DNA from: Myxococcales bacterium
GTDB taxonomy: Bacteria; Myxococcota_A; Polyangia; Polyangiales; Polyangiaceae
Length of the DNA: 64,000 nt
Assembly (NCBI GenBank): GCA_016191785.1
Contig: JACPVJ010000088.1
Span: forward strand, 20,303 to 84,302
Reading direction: 5' to 3'
The position numbers and the translations under genes were made by a program. Below, piece by piece: positions 53,183 through 61,700 of the stretch. Numbering within the stretch: the stretch's first letter is position 1; each line of letters opens with the position of its first letter. The notes under the pieces were generated by a model. The model did no database searches. It was not told where the DNA came from and saw nothing but the letters and a program-made list of their open reading frames with translations.

Positions 53183-53839
53183 CTAATCGCCCTTCTTCTT
53201 GGGCTCGAAGATCTCGTCGATCAGCCCGTATTCCTTGGCTTGTGCCGGGCCCATGTAGAAATCGCGCTCGATGTCCTTGGCGATTTCCTCCCGGCCGCGA
53301 CCGCACGACCGCACCAGGATGTCGGTGATCACGTCCTTGGCATGACGGATCTCACGTGCCTGGATCTCGATGTCAGTGGCCTGACCCCGGGCGCCGCCGA
53401 GGGGCTGGTGGATCATGATGCGGGAGTGCGGGAGCGCGAACCGGCGGCCCTTCTGCCCCGCCCCGAGCAAGAGAGCGCCCATGCTGGCGGCCTGGCCGAT
53501 GCAGATCGTGCTCACCGGGCAGCGGACGTACTGCATGGTGTCGTAGATGGCCAAGCCCGCGGTGACCACACCGCCCGGCGAGTTCACGTAAAGCTGGATG
53601 TCCTTGTCCGGATCTTCGCTCTCCAAAAAGAGAAATTGGGCGATGATGATGTTGGCGACGTCGTCGTCGACCTGACTGCCCAGAAAGACGATTCGGTCCT
53701 TGAGCAGGCGGCTGAAGATGTCCCAGGTCCGCTCGCCGCGGTGGGTGGTCTCCACCACGTGGGGGTAGATGATGCTGGCGGTGGCGGCGCTCTCGAGCAC
53801 CGCCATGGCCTGACGGCGGGTTTCCGGCCTTTGGGTCAT
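53183..53839 (-). CDS. clpP: ATP-dependent Clp protease proteolytic subunit ClpP
   Basis: 218 residues. The serine-protease triad is Ser119 (GQAASMGA), His144 ([12 protein letters not shown]) and Asp193 (DIERDFYMG). The handle-region signature is present. The ATG at 53839 gives an 11-residue leader before [18 protein letters not shown]; an internal ATG at about 53806 is a possible start. It forms the tetradecameric barrel that degrades substrates delivered by ClpX. It starts 11 bp after the trigger factor stop and lies upstream of clpX. Confidence 0.97.
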   Translation of the reverse strand: MTQRPETRRQAMAVLESAATASIIYPHVVETTHRGERTWDIFSRLLKDRIVFLGSQVDDDVANIIIAQFLFLESEDPDKDIQLYVNSPGGVVTAGLAIYDTMQYVRCPVSTICIGQAASMGALLLGAGQKGRRFALPHSRIMIHQPLGGARGQATDIEIQAREIRHAKDVITDILVRSCGRGREEIAKDIERDFYMGPAQAKEYGLIDEIFEPKKKGD

Positions 53840-53850
53840 GTGCCTTCCTC

Positions 53851-55128
53851 TCAGGTTTCGGACTCGATCTTGGCCTTCGCCTCGATGATGTCGAGGACCT
53901 TGTTCTCCAAAATCATCCCAATCAGCATCTCGCGCTTCTTCTGGTCGCGGTACTCGGCCCGCACCTTGGCGACGTTCTTCCCGCTCTGCTCGGCCAGCTC
54001 GGCCAGGCCTTCTTCGATCTCGGTGTCGCCGATCTTGATGTTTTCCTTCTTGGCGATCTCGGCCATCAAGAGGCCGGCGCAGACCTTGACCTCGCTGTCG
54101 GCCTGGATCTTCTGACGCAGCTCGTCCCCCAGTCCAGCCGGGTTCTGCCCCTGACGGCGAGCCTGGGACAGGATCTCTTGCTGGGTGAGCTGCATCTGGC
54201 GCTCGACCAGCGAGGGCGGGAGGGGGATCGGGTTGGCCTTCACCAGCTCGACCACCAGTTGCTCGGCCACCGCGTTGTCGGAGCTCTCTTTGAGCTGCTT
54301 CTCGAGGCGCCCCTCGATGTCCTTCTTCAGGTCCCCGAGCGTGGCGAACTCGCCCAGGTCCTTGGCGAACTCGTCGTCCAGGTCGGGCAGCACGCGCTCT
54401 TTCAGGTCCTTGAGCGTGAGCTTGAACAGGCAGGTCTTGCCCTTCAGCTTGGGGTGCGGGTGCGCGGCCGGCATCTCGACGGTGGCGTCGGCGACCTCGC
54501 CGACCTTCTTGCCGGCGAGGGCCTCGTCGATCGGGCCCAGCAGCACACCGGCCCCGATCTCGGCCGGGAAGTCGGTCGCCCCGGCGTCGTCGATCACCTT
54601 GCCGTCCACCGCGATGGTGAAGTCGATGGTGACCACGTCGCCCTTCTGCGCAGCGCGCTCGGCCTTCGGGGGCTCGAGCGTCGAGTGCTCGCGGCGCAGG
54701 CGCTCGAGCTGCTCGTCGATCTGCTCGCCCTTGACCTCGACCTTCGGTCGCTTGGCGCTGAGCCCGTCGTACTTCACGCTCTCGATCGCCGGCACGATCT
54801 CGAAGCGCGCCTTGTACAGGAACGGCTTGTTCTCTTCGACGGCCTGCGGCTCGATGGCGGGTGAGCTCACCGGCTGAACGTTCTGAGCGGACACCGCCTG
54901 CGGAAACGTCTCGTCGACCAGTCGCTGAGCCACGTCGGCGGCGATGCGCGAGCCGAACATGCTCTTGAGCACGCCCCGCGGCGCCTTGCCGGGCCGGAAG
55001 CCGCGGATGCGGGCGTTCTTGGCGACGGCCGCGAAGGCCTTCTCCATCTCGGTGCTCACGCGGTCGGCGGCGACCTGAACATCGAACTCGATCAAGACGG
55101 GGCTGAGCTTGTTTACCTGGACCTGCAT
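53851..55128 (-). CDS. tig: Trigger factor, ribosome-associated chaperone/prolyl isomerase
   Basis: 425 residues from the ATG at 55128; an upstream in-frame ATG at 55173 adds 15 residues without family similarity. The N-terminal ribosome-binding domain has the signature [17 protein letters not shown] (about residues 43-60). The FKBP-type isomerase domain starts near [19 protein letters not shown] and contains [25 protein letters not shown]. The C-terminal chaperone arms are helical ([44 protein letters not shown]). It binds nascent chains at the ribosome exit and is the first gene of the tig-clpP-clpX-lon block. Confidence 0.96.
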   Translation of the reverse strand: MQVQVNKLSPVLIEFDVQVAADRVSTEMEKAFAAVAKNARIRGFRPGKAPRGVLKSMFGSRIAADVAQRLVDETFPQAVSAQNVQPVSSPAIEPQAVEENKPFLYKARFEIVPAIESVKYDGLSAKRPKVEVKGEQIDEQLERLRREHSTLEPPKAERAAQKGDVVTIDFTIAVDGKVIDDAGATDFPAEIGAGVLLGPIDEALAGKKVGEVADATVEMPAAHPHPKLKGKTCLFKLTLKDLKERVLPDLDDEFAKDLGEFATLGDLKKDIEGRLEKQLKESSDNAVAEQLVVELVKANPIPLPPSLVERQMQLTQQEILSQARRQGQNPAGLGDELRQKIQADSEVKVCAGLLMAEIAKKENIKIGDTEIEEGLAELAEQSGKNVAKVRAEYRDQKKREMLIGMILENKVLDIIEAKAKIESET

Positions 55129-55240
55129 GGGAGCGGCCTCAATTCCACGCGCGGGCCCGCAGGTCAACCCCAAGTGGGAAGAAGGAAAGTGCTGGGCGCG
55201 CGAGCCGGAGGCCGGGCCCGGAGGTCGCGACGAGAATCAC

Positions 55241-55277
55241 AAAAAAAGCCCCCGCGGGAGGCAGGTCCGCGGGGGCT
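55241..55277 (-). terminator. Rho-independent terminator (minus strand)
   Basis: An 11-bp stem (55247-55257 with 55267-55277, arms AGCCCCCGCGG and CCGCGGGGGCT) with a 9-nt loop, followed on the minus strand by a run of seven T (complement of 55241-55247). It ends transcription of the small acidic gene at 55358-55543 and insulates it from trigger factor. Confidence 0.88.
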
Positions 55278-55357
55278 CCAGGGTTCCGGGTGGGGAACCC
55301 GGATCGGCAAGGGGCGACGCTCGGGCCGACCCCTGCCAATCCGAAGACAAGTCAGGC

Positions 55358-55543
55358 TCAGTCGTCGTCGTCCTCTTCCTCGGCCTTTTCGAGCATGGCC
55401 TCGAAGGGGTCGGCGTCGAAGTCGAGCTCGGCCCCGAGGGCCGGCTCCTCGAGCTCGTCGAGGGTCCAACCCGCGCGCATGCCGGGGCGGATCTCCTCGC
55501 GTTGGAAGTCGGCGAAGCTACGATAAGCGCGGGGGCTGGACAT
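55358..55543 (-). CDS. Small acidic protein, function unknown
   Basis: 61 residues from the ATG at 55543, which has GAGGAGA 8 nt upstream, a strong ribosome site. The longer frame upstream lacks this support. The start MSSPRAYRSFADFQREEIRPGMRAGWTLDELEE is mixed, and the rest is strongly acidic (LDFDADPFEAMLEKAEEEDDDD). A strong terminator follows about 80 bp downstream, so it is a monocistronic unit. No known domain. It may bind a basic partner (ribosome, nucleoid or protease adaptor); its neighbours are proteostasis genes. Confidence 0.65.
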   Translation of the reverse strand: MSSPRAYRSFADFQREEIRPGMRAGWTLDELEEPALGAELDFDADPFEAMLEKAEEEDDDD

Positions 55544-55574
55544 CGATTCGGTCTCCTCGGTCGGGGTGGCGGGC

Positions 55575-55751
55575 TCAGGGGCGAGAGCGACAGGTGAAGA
55601 GCGGGACCACCCGGGCAGCCCGGGGGGCGACGTTCGTGAAGAACTGCGTGGCCAGCACTCGCTGCCGCGCTGCCTCGCCGCGCTCGGAGTCACCCAGCGC
55701 GGCCCGGAGGCGGCGGCGGAGCGAATCCCGAGCACTGCGCGAAGCGTTCAT
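55575..55751 (-). CDS. Possible small basic protein
   Basis: 58 residues from the ATG at 55751: SRSARDSLRRRLRAALGD, then GEAARQRVLATQFFTNVAPRAARVV and a basic end. No clear ribosome site precedes the ATG, and TTGACG lies just upstream (about 55756-55761), so this could be a promoter zone instead. It is 31 bp upstream of the acidic gene, in the same direction. Weak call. Confidence 0.3.
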   Translation of the reverse strand: MNASRSARDSLRRRLRAALGDSERGEAARQRVLATQFFTNVAPRAARVVPLFTCRSRP

Positions 55752-55827
55752 ACTTACGTCAACCCACTTGCACCTACATCTGCGCACACAGTACGACACG
55801 GCCCCGGGAGCGCCAAAAAACTGATGG

Positions 55828-55843
55828 CGCTTCACGTGAGTTC
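55828..55843. promoter_or_regulatory. Degenerate parS-like site upstream of parAB
   Basis: CGCTTCACGTGAGTTC contains the parS core TTCACGTGA but matches the general 16-bp parS consensus at only about 10 positions. Its position about 100 bp upstream of parA is suggestive. The true parS sites may lie elsewhere. Confidence 0.25.
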
Positions 55844-55940
55844 GATAAGGCGCGGCCCCGGATCCGGGGCGCTCTGCGGGCAGCCGTTTTGATTCCACCG
55901 GCGCTGCGGCTTTCGCTGTAAAGCAGCGAGCGCGAGCAAG

Positions 55941-56705
55941 ATGGCCCGTCCGAACGTGATCGCGATCGCCAATCAGAAGGGCGGCGTCGGCAAGACGACC
56001 ACGGCGGTGAACCTCGCCGCGAGCCTGGCCGCGGCCGAGCGCCCCACGCTGCTCGTCGACCTCGATCCCCAGGCCAATGCTTCGAGCGGGGTCGGGTTCG
56101 GGTCGGGCACCGTCGAGCGGACGATCTACGACGCGCTGGTCGGAAGCTGCCCACTCGGCGAGATCATCCAGCACACCAAGATCGCCACGCTCGACGTCGC
56201 GCCGAGCACGCAAGATCTCACCGCCGTCGAGTACGAGCTGTTCGACGACGCGCGAGGCACCCACCTCAAGCGGCTGCTCGCCGATCCCGTGGTGGAGCGC
56301 TACCAATACGTCGTCATCGACTCGCCGCCGTCGCTCGGAGTGCTCACGCTCAACGTGCTGGTGGCCGCCGATCGCGTGATCGTGCCGCTGCAGCCCGAGT
56401 ACTACGCGCTCGAGGGCATCACTTATCTGATGGCCACCATCGACCGTGTCAAATCGAGCTTGAACCCCGGGCTGACGGTGGAAGGCATCGTGCTGACGAT
56501 GTGGGACCCGCGCAACCGACTGGCACACCAGGTGGCCGACGAGGTGCGACGCCACTTCCGGGTGTTCGACGCCGTGATCCCCCGCAACGTGCGGCTGAGC
56601 GAGGCGCCCAGCCACGGCCTGCCGGCGCTGCTCTACGACGTGTCGAGCAAAGGCGCGCAGGGCTACCTGAGCCTGGCGCGCGAGCTGATCGAGGCGCGTC
56701 CGTGA
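55941..56705 (+). CDS. parA: ParA/Soj-type chromosome-partitioning ATPase
   Basis: 254 residues. Deviant Walker A KGGVGKTTTAVNLA (residues 13-26), Walker A' LLVDLDPQANAS, and YVVIDSPPSLGVLTLNVL (Walker B). The short N-terminus without a DNA-binding extension marks it as chromosomal Soj type, not plasmid SopA type. It cooperates with ParB-parS to move replication origins. The stop overlaps the parB GTG (GTGA), so the pair is translationally coupled. It is divergent from the small acidic gene and the tig-clp block. Confidence 0.95.
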   Translation: MARPNVIAIANQKGGVGKTTTAVNLAASLAAAERPTLLVDLDPQANASSGVGFGSGTVERTIYDALVGSCPLGEIIQHTKIATLDVAPSTQDLTAVEYELFDDARGTHLKRLLADPVVERYQYVVIDSPPSLGVLTLNVLVAADRVIVPLQPEYYALEGITYLMATIDRVKSSLNPGLTVEGIVLTMWDPRNRLAHQVADEVRRHFRVFDAVIPRNVRLSEAPSHGLPALLYDVSSKGAQGYLSLARELIEARP

Positions 56706-57601
56706 GCAACGGGGGCATGAAGCCGCCGCGCGGCCTGGGGCGCGGGCTCGACGCGCTCTTCCCCGCCAAGCCCGCCCCTGCCCCGTCCCCCGCCCACGTG
56801 GCCGGCAGCTACGGCGAGGGCAACGTGTTCACCTGCGCGCTCGAGAAGATCAAGCCGCAGCGCGGCCAGCCCCGCAGCCACATCGACGATCAGGCCCTGG
56901 AAGAGCTGGCCCAGAGCATCCGCGAGCACGGCATCATCGAGCCGCTGGTCGTGCGCCGCCGCGGCCAGGACGACTTCGAGATCATCGCCGGCGAGCGCCG
57001 CTGGCGAGCCGCACAGAGAGCGGGCCTGCGCGAGGTGCTGGTCGTGGTCCGCGACGTGTCCGACAAAGACGCGTTCGAGCTGGCGCTGATCGAGAACATC
57101 CAGCGCGCCGATCTGAACCCGATCGAGCTCTCGGAGGCCTTCGACCGGCTGATGCGCGACCTGGGCTACACCCAAGAGAGCCTGGCGACCCGCATCGGCA
57201 AAGATCGCTCGACCATCGCCAACGCGCTTCGCCTGCTGAAGCTGCCCGAGCGGGTGCGCAAGCTGGTGATCACCGGCGACCTCTCCGAGGGCCACGCTCG
57301 CGCGCTGCTCGGCGCGCCCGACGAGCTCACGCTGGCGACGCTGGCCGACAAGGTCATCGCCGGCCGCTTGAGCGTGCGTCAGACCGAGGCGCTGGTCCGA
57401 ACCGCCAAGCAGAACGCAGGCAAGAGCGCCAAGGGCGGGCGCAAGAGCAGCAAGAGCGCCGCCGTGCGCGACCTCGAGCTTCGGCTCGAGCGCAAGCTGG
57501 GCACCAAGTGCGAGGTCAAAGACCGCGACGGCAAGGGCGAGATCAGCGTCAAGTACTCGTCGCTGGACGAGCTGGACCGGCTCTTGGATTTGATCCTCTG
57601 A
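56702..57601 (+). CDS. parB: ParB/Spo0J chromosome-partitioning protein
   Basis: 299 residues from the GTG overlapping parA. It begins KPPRGLGRGLDALFPAK, the usual ParA-contacting N-terminal motif. The CTPase/ParB core has IKPQRGQPRSHIDDQALEELAQSIREHGIIEPLVV and EIIAGERRWRAAQRAG (GERR motif). A HTH region follows: LMRDLGYTQESLATRIGKDRSTIANALRLLKLP. The C-terminal dimerisation part ends LDELDRLLDLIL. It binds parS sites and spreads as a CTP clamp. Its presence beside parA marks this as chromosomal core. Confidence 0.95.
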   Translation: MSNGGMKPPRGLGRGLDALFPAKPAPAPSPAHVAGSYGEGNVFTCALEKIKPQRGQPRSHIDDQALEELAQSIREHGIIEPLVVRRRGQDDFEIIAGERRWRAAQRAGLREVLVVVRDVSDKDAFELALIENIQRADLNPIELSEAFDRLMRDLGYTQESLATRIGKDRSTIANALRLLKLPERVRKLVITGDLSEGHARALLGAPDELTLATLADKVIAGRLSVRQTEALVRTAKQNAGKSAKGGRKSSKSAAVRDLELRLERKLGTKCEVKDRDGKGEISVKYSSLDELDRLLDLIL

Positions 57602-57703
57602 CGGCGGCCGACCCAAGAATCTCACGCAGTTGACGCGCGTCATGTTCGACGTGGTCGTCGTCTGCTGTTCTCGTCAGCGGCGGGGCACTCGCGGGAGGAC
57701 GAC

Positions 57704-58513
57704 GTGGTTGGGGATCGTGGAGCAAACAGACTTCGATTTGCGACTTGCATCGCGTTGTCCCTTTCGAGCGTGCTCGCGTGCGGAAGCGACCCCTCCCCGC
57801 ACACACAAGCGAATCGCTCGACTGATCTGCCGACGACCGTCAGCTCGCGAGTAACAGCCAGCACGCTCACGTCAGACGGCACGCGTTTTCGCAGTCGAGC
57901 GCTCCGCCGCGCAACGCTCTCGGTCACGTCTCCCGAGCGCGCAGGCGGCGCGGTTCGTCTCGACACGGCGATCGGTGACGCGCAGCTCGAGCTGGTCGCC
58001 GAGGGCGCCGCACCCGTCGCCGGCGAGCTCACCCGTGGCGCCGTGATCTACCGGGATGCGTTCCCGGACACTCGCTTCGAAGAGCTGCGCGTCCTGCACT
58101 CGCCCGAGGCGCCGACCACCGCGCGTTACCGCGTGAAGTCGGCCGGCAAGCTCCGCGCGAGCCGCGTCACGATCGAGGTCGTCGACGGCCAGGGCAAGGT
58201 ACAGCTGCGATCGCTGCCGGCCTTTGCCATCGACGCCGCGGGCACCCGGCGCGCGCTCGACGTGCAGCTCGACACCAGCGGCAGCGAGCCGGTGATGATC
58301 GCCCAGCTCGATACCCTCGGGCTGTCCTATCCGATCACGGTCGATCCGACCTGGGTCAGCGGCGGCGCTGACGCGTGGCCCAGCGAGGTGTTGGTGGGGC
58401 TGCGCGGCGGTGTCGGCTGGGGTTACTTCGGTCCCCACGATCTCGCGCCCGCCGCCGCCAAGCATCTGGAAGCTGACTCGCTGAAGGCCGAAGCGGCGCC
58501 GGGCGTGCTGTGA
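57704..58513 (+). CDS. Lipoprotein with a surface-protein N-terminal domain, apparently shortened
   Basis: 269 residues from the GTG at 57704. It has a lipoprotein signal (CIALSLSSVLAC). Residues 60-220 are a beta-rich domain (LTRGAVIYRDAFPDTRFEELRVLHS, SAGKLRASRVTIEVVDG, LGLSYPITVDPTW). From memory, in large myxobacterial surface proteins the closing YPITVDPTW is followed by Kelch or other repeats; here only 50 residues follow, and the tail (GGADAWPSEVLVG) looks unrelated to such repeats. AWPSEVLV recurs as AWPGEVLV at the start of the next gene. It may be truncated. A 36-codon frame (MREILLAALTATAETLS) starts at its stop, but its reality is doubtful. Confidence 0.6.
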   Translation: MVGDRGANRLRFATCIALSLSSVLACGSDPSPHTQANRSTDLPTTVSSRVTASTLTSDGTRFRSRALRRATLSVTSPERAGGAVRLDTAIGDAQLELVAEGAAPVAGELTRGAVIYRDAFPDTRFEELRVLHSPEAPTTARYRVKSAGKLRASRVTIEVVDGQGKVQLRSLPAFAIDAAGTRRALDVQLDTSGSEPVMIAQLDTLGLSYPITVDPTWVSGGADAWPSEVLVGLRGGVGWGYFGPHDLAPAAAKHLEADSLKAEAAPGVL

Positions 58514-58600
58514 TGCGCGAGATCCTCCTCGCAGCCCTCACCGCCACCGCTGAGACGCTCTCCATTCTGATCCCGCGCATGCACATTTCGATGACGATGA

Positions 58601-58622
58601 CACCTGGCAGATCTGCCAGGTG
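58601..58622. promoter_or_regulatory. 22-bp perfect palindrome
   Basis: CACCTGGCAGA followed immediately by its reverse complement. It lies 167-188 bp upstream of the large YD-repeat gene and just after the shortened lipoprotein gene. No T-run follows, so an operator or dimeric regulator site is more likely than a terminator. A weaker imperfect hairpin lies at about 58632-58658. Confidence 0.5.
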
Positions 58623-58788
58623 AGGCGCGGCACTCGTGTGTCGTTTCGAGACACGTGAGCGTCACCGGGTGCGTGTGCGTCGCACCTTTGTGCGTGCGAA
58701 TTGACGCGGATCATTTCGGAAGCGGGAGCCGGATGATAGCTCTCGACGCGCGGGGGCAGCAGGCGACCTCGCGGGGAGCGCACAGCGA

Positions 58789-61700
58789 TGCACGTTACGG
58801 GAATGCTTCGGGGTCTGTTGCTGTCGGCGTCGCTCGCGGGCACCGCCAGCGCGGCCGGCGCGTGGCCGGGCGAGGTGCTCGTTGCGAAGAACTCGATCTG
58901 GCTCGAGGGCGGCGGAACGACCACCGGCAACGTAGCGGTCGTCGACGCCGCGCCGGGCGCAGTGCTGGCGGACTCGGCCGAGCTGGTGGTCGGGGTCGGA
59001 GCCACCCTCGACGGCGTGGCCAGCTCGAATCGCGTGCGGGTTCGGCTCGGGGGCACGATCGACGGTGACGTGCACACCAACCTGCTCACCAACTTCGGCA
59101 CGGTGACCGGCCCGGTGACCACGCCGCTCGCGCTGCCCCTCTCCGTCGCGCTGCCCGAGCTGCCCGCCATCGCGCCCGGCACCACCGACGTGACCCTCGC
59201 GCCGCACCAGGATCTCGCGCTCGCCGCCGGAGCCTATCGCAACCTGGCGCTGGGGCTCGGCACCAGCAGCGATCCCACTGTCGTCACGCTCAGCGGCGGC
59301 GTGTACCACTTCGCGTCGGTGTCGCTCGGCGCGTGGAGCACGATCCAGTGTCAGGCCGCCTGCGAGGTGCGCGTGGCCGGTCGCTTCGACGCGGGGTTCG
59401 CCTCGACCGTGGGGCCGGCGCCCGGCGCCGCGCTGACCCCTGCCGAAGTGCTGATCCACGTGGCGGGCCTCAACGGGACGACGGGCGCTCTCGGCGCCGT
59501 GCCAAAGGCGGCGGTGTTCGGCGTGAGCAGCACCCTGGCGGCGCGCGTGCACGCCCCGAACGGCACGCTCTGGGTGCGCGCAGGCTCGGCCGTCACCGGC
59601 ACGCTGGTCGCGCGCGATCTGCAGCTGGGCCTTGGGGTGCTGGTGACGAAAGAGGGCGGCACGGCCTGCCCCCCGTCGATCGACGACGGCAACGCCTGCA
59701 CCGCCGACGCGTGCGAGCCCAGCACCGGCGTTGTGACGCACACGCCGCTCACCGGCACCGCGTGCAACGACGAAAACGCCTGCACGCAGACCGACACGTG
59801 CCAGGCGGGCACCTGCACCGGCTCGAACCCCGTCACCTGCTCCCCTCTCGACCAGTGTCACGACGCGGGCACCTGCAACCCGACCACGGGCGCCTGCACC
59901 AACCCCGCAAAGGCCGACGGCGCGAGCTGCAACGACGAAAGCGCCTGCACCGCGGGCGAGTCGTGCAACGCGGGTAGCTGCGGCGGCGGCACTGCGGTGC
60001 CCATCGACGACGAAAGCGCCTGCACCGTCGACGCCTGCGACGCGCAGACCGGCGTGTCGCACACCCCGCTGCCGGCGGGCTCGGCGTGCGACGACGCCGA
60101 TCTTTGCAACGGCGGTGAGACCTGCGATGGCTCGGGCACCTGCGAGCCCGGCACGCCGCCGAGCGTGGACGACGGCAACGCCTGTACGGTGGACGCCTGC
60201 AACGCGCAGACCGGCGTGTCGCACACGCCGGTTGCGGCGGGCACCGCCTGTGCCGACGGAGACGTCTGCAACGGGAGCGAGCAGTGCGACGCGGGCGGCA
60301 CGTGTCAGGCGGGCGCGCCGCTCGTGGTCGACGACGCCAACGTGTGCACCACCGACGCCTGTGATCCTCAGGGCGGCGTGTCGCACACGCCGATCGCCGG
60401 CTGCGATCCGATCCCGAGCGCGCCGGGGCCGCGCTTCGAGACGCGCGCGTCGCTGATCGGCCGGGTGGTGAGGGCGAGCGGAACTGCCGTCACTGGCTAC
60501 ACGCTCGCGGTGTACGACGCGCCGGCCGCGGGCGCGCCGCGCGCCGACGTGACGCTCACCGTGGCCGCCGACGGCTCGTTCCGGGCGCGGTTGAGCACCT
60601 TCCCCGAGTCGGCGCCACCGCGCACGCCGGCGCACAAGGTGCTGGTGCGCATCACCGGCGAGGGCTTCGCGCCCATCACGCGCGTGGCGTACCTGTACCC
60701 TGGGGACGCCGCGAACCTGGGTGAGATCGTCGCGCTCGATCTCGACCCGCAGGTGACGATGATCGGACCAGGCGGCGGGGTCGCCACCGATTCACAGGGC
60801 CTGGTCGAGCTCACGTTCCCGCCAGGCGCGGTATCGACCACGGTGCCAGTGCAGATCACGCCGCTGGAGACGCGGAAAGAGTTCCCGACGCCGCTGCCGG
60901 ATTCGACGGCGACGGGCTACGGAGTGTCGCTCTCGCCGCACAGCCTCGCGCTCGCCATTCCGGTGACGATTCGCTTCACGAACTACCGGAACATCCCGAC
61001 CACGCTGAGCATCCCGCTTGGCACGGTGGACTACGAGACCGGCGGCTGGGACCACGTGGGCCTGGCCACGTGGGACGGGCAGCGCTTCGCGGGCACGATC
61101 ACGCACTTCTCGAGCTACGACGCGAACCCCGGCACCGCTGGGTCGCTGGCTTTCCGACTCACCGATGGTCCTGACCCGCAGAAGTCCGGCGCCGCCGCGT
61201 GCGGCGCCAGCAGCCTGTCGTACGGCTCGGGCTCGGTGCGGCAGAGCGTGCGCCTGCCCGGGACGAGCCGTCGCGGCGAGGAGTACGCGCTGACGCTGCA
61301 CTACGACAGCGGGCTCGCAGGCTCGCGGCCGGTCGGCGCGCCGCCGTCGGCCCCCTTCGAGGCGGCGGGGGGTCCGGGCATCGCGATCCCGTTCGCGGGT
61401 CCCACGCTGGAAACCACCTGCGTCGCGCCGGGCTCGTCGGCGCCGGCCGGGTTCTGCGCCAGCGGCGGCGGCTGCCAGGTGGGAATGTCGCCGCTCGTGA
61501 ACCTGAGCTGGTCGAAGTACCTGGCGGGCCAGACCGCCGAGAAGAACAAGCAAGCGTCGCAAGACGTGACCGGCGTCGGGACGGGCTCGTACATCAACTT
61601 GCCACCGACCTCGAACGGCAAGCTCCCTCAGCCGGGCTACATGGTCTCGGACTTCGTCGCGCTGTTTGCAGGCACCACCGGCAGCGGCGGAACGTGCACG

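Noticed and set aside
58511..58570. A third in-frame UGA read-through at the end of the 57704 lipoprotein gene
   Set aside because: The frame after the TGA lacks protein-like sequence and no hairpin with suitable spacing follows.
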